The position numbers and the translations under genes were made by a program. 64,000 nt of DNA from the NCBI RefSeq assembly GCF_004664715.2, contig NC_051070.1, positions 45,146,456 through 45,210,455 on the forward strand. Reading direction: 5' to 3'. Below, in pieces: positions 59,880-64,000 of the stretch (position 1 is the first letter of the stretch; every line of letters begins with the position of its first letter). The notes beneath the pieces were generated by a model, which saw only the letters and a program-made list of their open reading frames with translations, was not told where the DNA came from and did not search any database. The DNA comes from Peromyscus leucopus. Its lineage: Eukaryota; Chordata; Mammalia; Rodentia; Cricetidae.

Positions 59880-60330
59880 TGATATCATTAAATGTTAAGG
59901 ATGTTCAGCAGGTGGATGGCTAAGAACAATGTTGTATATATGCACAATGCAATTTTATTCAGCCATAAAGAAAAATGGATAGAAAGTGGAAAATATTAGG
60001 TGAGGTAACACATGTTCTTTCGTATACAAATCCTGCCTTCTAATTTTTACTGCTGTGTATTTATGTGGGAGGAGTATGTAGATGCCAAGAAACCAGGAAG
60101 AGAACCATGAAAATAGCACGGGGGGCGGGGAGGTTTAAGGGAACAGTCTGTGAGGGTAACAGAACATACATTACATGAAACGGAAGGGGAGAATAGTGAG
60201 GGCAGAGGGGTACACACAGGGGTGGGGAGAGAGGAGACAGAGAAGGCAGGGAACAGTTTACTAAAACTTAGTATGTAACAAAATGACGTAAAGAAAGCTG
60301 CAGCTTTGCATGCTAATTAAAAAATCAAGT
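59880..60330 (+). mobile_element. L1 (Lx-like) ORF2 end and 3' UTR
   Basis: TTTATTCAGCCATAAAGAA, TTAGGTGAGGTAACACATG, CTTCTAATTTTTACTGCTG and GAAACCAGGAAGAGAACC, then a purine-rich 3' UTR ending GCTAATTAAAAAATC. Confidence 0.8.
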
Positions 60331-60863
60331 GGAAGTCAGTGGCGTTTCAGAAGTCTAGCTTTCTCTATAGAAAGTAACCTTATAAATACATGTTGTAAAA
60401 TCAACGAGCTGTGATATGTGTAGCATTATGTTGACGTAAGAAGCAAAGAGAGAAGGTGAAGTCCCATATGGCAGAGGGTCTGTTGGAAGCACATCTGTGA
60501 TTAGGTGGGGAAAGAGGATGGGGTGGTGGGTAGGGGAGCGGCAAAGAGGTGAGAGGAAGGGGGGGTAAACCAGAGAGGAGCAGAGATGAGAGAACAGAGC
60601 CGGGCCCGGGGCGGGGCGGGGGAGGGGGGAGGGAGGGCAGGGTGCGCGGTGTGGAACTCTGGAGGATCCAGACGAGGTCAATAGAGGAGAGGAGCAACAG
60701 TCCACAGAGGTCAAAACCAGTGTGGGGTCGGGCAAGGAAACACCTGCCCGCAGGAGGAAGATGAAGAGCCAGACCAGGCCTCTGAGGCTGCCAATCAGGA
60801 GCCTGCTGCTGGGCTTGGGAACGTTGCTCACTTCAGGAAGAAGAGCAGCTGGACTCCAGCGGT
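60331..60863. other. Unassigned GC-rich DNA with G-run tract
   Basis: 60602-60642 contains GGGGCGGGGCGGGGGAGG plus further G-runs: Sp1-like boxes and quadruplex-forming potential. No CpG island of normal length and no exon seen. The minus-strand frame of about 180 codons through it is Pro/Leu/Ser-rich and lacks domains. Confidence 0.4.
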
Positions 60864-60924
60864 CTGCCTTAGCCAGTGTTCTTTTGCTGTGAAGAGACAC
60901 CATGACCGCAGCAACTCTTTTATT

Positions 60925-62288
60925 CTTTTCTTTTTTTCTTAAGAAATATTTTATTCATTTTACATACCAACCACAGATCCGCTCTCATCCCTCCTCCCGC
61001 TCCCCACCAGCCTTCCCCTCCAACCCACCCCCATCCCCTCCTCTGAAAAGGTAAGGCTTCCCTTTTGCTGACTGGGAAGTCAGCAAAGCCTAGTACATTC
61101 AGTTGAGGCAGGTCCAAGCCCCTCCCTCCTGCATCAAGGCTGTGCAAGGTGTCCCACCAGAGGTAATGGGCTCTAAAGAGCTAGTTCATGCACCAGGGAT
61201 AGATCCTGATTCCACTGCCAGGGCCCCTTAAATAGACCAAGCTACATAACTGTCTCCTGGATGCAGAGGGCCTAGTCCGGTCCCATGCAGGCTCCACAGC
61301 TGTAGTCTAAAGTTCGTGAGTTTCCGTTAACTTGGCTCAGTTGTCTCTGTAGATTTCCCCATCATGATCCTGATGCCCCTTGCTCATAGAATTCCTCTTC
61401 CCTCTCTTCGACTGGACTCCAGGAGCTTGGTCTGGTGCTTGGCTGTGGATCTCTGCATCTACTTCCATCAGTTGCTGGATGGAGGCTTTATGATGACAGA
61501 GGGTATTCAGCAATCTGAATGCCAGAGTAGACCAACTCAGGCACGCTCTCCACTATTGCTAGTAGTCTAAGGTGGGGTCATCCTTGTGAATTCCTGGGAA
61601 CTTCCCTAGTACCAGGTTTCTCCCTATTCCCGTGGTGTCTCCCTCTATCATGATATCTTTTTCATTGCTCTCGAACTCCGTTCCTGTTCCAGCTCAATGA
61701 TCCATCCCATTCCCTTATGATCTCATCCCCCATCCCTTACCCTCTTTGCCCACCCCCCCCCCCCCGTGCCCCCAGTTTACTTATGAGTTCTCATCTATTT
61801 CCCCTTCCCAGAGTAATCCATTCGTCCTTCTTTGGGTCCTTCTTATTAGCTGGCTTCTCTGGAGCTGTAGGTTGTAGTCTGGTTATCCTTTGCTTTATAT
61901 CTAGTATCCACTTATGAGTGAGTACATACCATGTTTGTCCTTCTGAGTCTGGGTCACTTCACTCAGGATGATTTTTTTCTATATCCATTCATTTGCCTGC
62001 AAATTTCATGATGTCTTTTTTTTCTGCTGAGTAGTAGTCCATTGTGTATATGTACCACATTTTCTTTATTTATTCTTTGGTTGAAGGACATGTAGGTTAT
62101 TTCCAGGTTCTGGCTATTATGAATAATGCTACTATGAACATAGTTGAGCAAGTGTCCTTGTGGTATGATTGGGCATCCCTAGGGTATATGCCCAAGAGTG
62201 GTATCATTGGTCTTGAGGTAGATTAATTACAAGTTTTCTGAGAAGTCGCCATACTGATTTCCAAAGTGGCTGTACAAGTTTGCACTCA
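60925..62288 (-). mobile_element. L1 3' UTR and ORF2 end, antisense, inserted in the ORR1 LTR
   Basis: Begins with a T-rich tract (complement of the A-tail) and TTTATTCATTTTACATACC, then the whole 3' UTR complement (GCTTGGACCTGCC-type block, GGACACCTTGCACAGCC complement). The ORF2 end follows: GAATAATGCTACTATGAACA, GGTATATGCCCAAGAGTGG and GATTTCCAAAGTGGCTG. 5'-truncated at about 62288. Imperfect flanking words AACTCTTTTA (from 60913) and AATTCTTATA (from 62288) look like the target duplication. Confidence 0.92.
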
Positions 62289-62437
62289 ATTCTTATAAAA
62301 GAAAGCATTTAATTGGGACTGGCTTACAGTTCAGAGGTTTAGTCCATTGTCATCATGGCAGGAAGCATGGCAGCATGCAGGCAGACATGTTACTGGAGAA
62401 GTTGCTGAGAGTTCTACATCTGGATCACCAGGTAGCA

Positions 62438-62439
<2 letters not shown>

Positions 62440-62496
<57 letters not shown>

Positions 62497-62614
62497 AGAA
62501 GGAGGAGGAGGAGGAGGAGGAGGAGGAGGAGGAGGAGGAGGAGGAGGAGAAGAAGAAGAAGAAGAAGAAGAAGAAGAAGAAGAAGAAGAAGAAGAAGAAG
62601 AAGAAGAAGAAGAA
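62440..62614. repeat. Three-phase purine microsatellite (GA)n-(GGA)n-(GAA)n
   Basis: About 27 GA units to 62493, a short GAA step, about 16 GGA units to 62549, then about 22 GAA units to 62614, with sharp borders and almost no interruptions. It lies inside the ORR1 LTR. Glu, Arg, Leu or Ser runs in the frames here are artefacts. Confidence 0.97.
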
Positions 62615-62785
62615 ACCACTGGGCCTGACTGACCTTTTGAAACCTCAAAGTCCACCCCCAGTGACACACTTCCTCCAAAAAGACCATACCTACTCCAACA
62701 TCCCTCCCAGGTAGTGCCACTCCCTGATGACTAAGTGTTTCAGACATCTGAGCCTGTGGGCCATTCTTATCCAAACCACCTCAGG

Positions 62786-64000
62786 TGGTAGAGTAGAAAT
62801 GTAGGTGACAGTACAGTGAATGTCAGAGTGTTTAGTCACGGGCTCTTCTACTCTCTGCCTTCTAGAAATTCCCATTGAAGCCCACTTTCTCTATTCCATT
62901 GTACAGAGCATTTTACTTCCTCACAGTGGAAGGCACGTTGAAAAGCCGATGCCCACCAAACACAGTGACAGAGTCTCACCATGGGATCCTAGCCCGTAGA
63001 GCATATTGTTACTGCAATGCATTTCATTACTCTATTAGCACATGCTATGAAATACGACTTTATGAACAATTGCTGCTATGGACTCATATAGCCAACCCAT
63101 TGATGGAGGAATTTGGAGCTATGGAGTAGTTTTCAGAGAAGAAACGGAGGTGAGTAAAGGTGAAATTCCAGATTCTATAGCATGTGTGAAACAAAATGAT
63201 CCACTTCAGAGAATGGCTATAATGGCCCTCCACAAATACACTGCCTTTTAAGACAGACCACTCCTCGTGTAACAGTTAAGAATACATTAAAGCCGGGAAA
63301 TTAACGTCAGATCAAAACCTCTTAACACAACATCGACTGTTTCATTCAGAGACCAGCGGGAGCCTTTTCCCCAAACCTCTTCTTTGTAGTTAATGGTTTG
63401 AAGCCCCATGCTAATTTCAGTAAATGCAAGGAATGATTATAGTCAGCACTTAGCACATGGGAAAATGAATGATTTAAGACAGAGACCATATGTATAATTT
63501 TAAAGAAAATCTAGTCCCTGTAGAATTTATCACTCAACAAAGATCAGGGGATTGAGAAGGATGGAAAAGCCTGATACCAAAGACCCAGAAACAGGGGGAT
63601 TTTATGTGGAGAAAAGATAAATCAATTAAAGCAGGAGCCCTGCTGTTTATTGTGATAAATCATATTATTAGAACCCTGCTTAACAAGAGATTCAATTGAA
63701 AACACGAAGGAGGCATAAATAAATCAGGATCTTAATTGACTGCTTCTGCTTCTGGATTCAAGAAGACAATGCCACACCTCACAGCTGTGCCTGCAAAGCT
63801 AAAAACAAATGCTCTGCCAGAAAGAGTCCCAGGATGGGATGCTTAGGAGCATGCCCCCGGAGTGTTTCCACGGAGGAAGGATATGAGCAAGCTGAGCTTT
63901 GCTCAGAATGAGTTCTAATGATTCCCACCAACTGCAAAACGAGGGAGCTGCCGAAACTCATCAAGCCAGCTCCACATGTTTTCCTCGAGCTCATCTACCA
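62786..64000. other. Unassigned DNA, candidate conserved non-coding region
   Basis: No exon or transposon recognised. 63280-63760 is unique DNA with AAAGATAAATCAATTAAAGC, TTTATTGTGATAAATCA and GATCTTAATTGACTGC. Such words typify conserved regulatory DNA but conservation was not tested. Confidence 0.35.

Larger units (their letters stand above)
60864..62785 (-). mobile_element. ORR1-type LTR, antisense, split by an L1
   Basis: Left part 60864-60924: CTTAGCCAGTGTTC and TGCTGTGAAGAGACACCATG. Right part 62289-62785: AAAGCATTTAATTGGGACTG, TTAGTCCATTGTCATCATGG, CTCAAAGTCCACCCCCAGTG, CATCTGAGCCTGTGGGCC and CCAAACCACCTCA. The halves rejoin as one LTR. It also contains a large purine repeat. Confidence 0.88.

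Noticed and set aside
60355..60903. 182-codon minus-strand frame
   Set aside because: It runs through G-rich low-complexity DNA and the end of an LTR, with Pro/Leu/Ser-rich text and no domain.
62331..62774. 147-codon frame with Leu runs and neighbouring Arg, Glu or Ser runs
   Set aside because: Artefact of the GA/GGA/GAA tract and an antisense LTR.

Overview
The window reads as nuclear DNA of a muroid, probably cricetid, rodent. It is AT-rich, CpG-poor and dense in B1, B3 and B4 SINEs, L1 3' ends with rodent-type 3' UTRs, ORR1 and related MaLR LTRs, URR1 DNA transposons, two LTR types I associate with cricetids, and long CA, GATA, GA and GAA microsatellites. Older mammalian repeats (MIR, L2, MLT1, MER20-type hAT) lie between them. 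There are no bacterial, viral or CRISPR features.

Only one gene could be supported. On the + strand, three short exons at 49118-49216, 50897-51016 and 52959-53143 encode a FAM216B-type protein, followed by AATAAA at 53243. Family features, a plausible start, splice sites and exon phases all agree. Exon 2, however, is one base short relative to the family frame: two C's at 50970-50971 where three are expected. Read as given, the second half of the protein shifts frame, but the shifted frame stays open to 53237 and predicts about 165 residues instead of about 134. This is either a real lesion or an assembly error. From memory, FAM216B lies between TNFSF11 and EPSTI1 in human and mouse, so the rest of the window is probably intergenic DNA of that interval.

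Layout: 1-7.5 kb is mostly unique DNA with MIR, L2, MLT1 and a young B1. 7.5-12 kb is a transposon nest: an ORR1 LTR, then an old L1 interrupted by a younger L1 3' end and by an LTR with a 6-bp target duplication, a purine microsatellite, and a second LTR with B1 sequence inside it. 12-24 kb is mainly unique DNA with URR1, B4, MIR, hAT elements, an 80-bp minisatellite and a second B1-bearing LTR. 24.8-27.3 kb holds a MaLR followed by a decayed array with a period of about 200 bp. 28-39 kb carries several MaLR LTRs, B3, B4 and L1 ends. 40.9-44.9 kb is L1-rich. 45-49 kb is mostly unassigned. 49-53.3 kb is the gene. 53-64 kb is unique DNA with an old L1, simple repeats and an L1 inserted into an ORR1 LTR.

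Repeat families were named by recognising consensus features from memory, so subfamily names and edges are approximate. Several unique stretches look like conserved non-coding DNA, but that is an impression from base pattern only.
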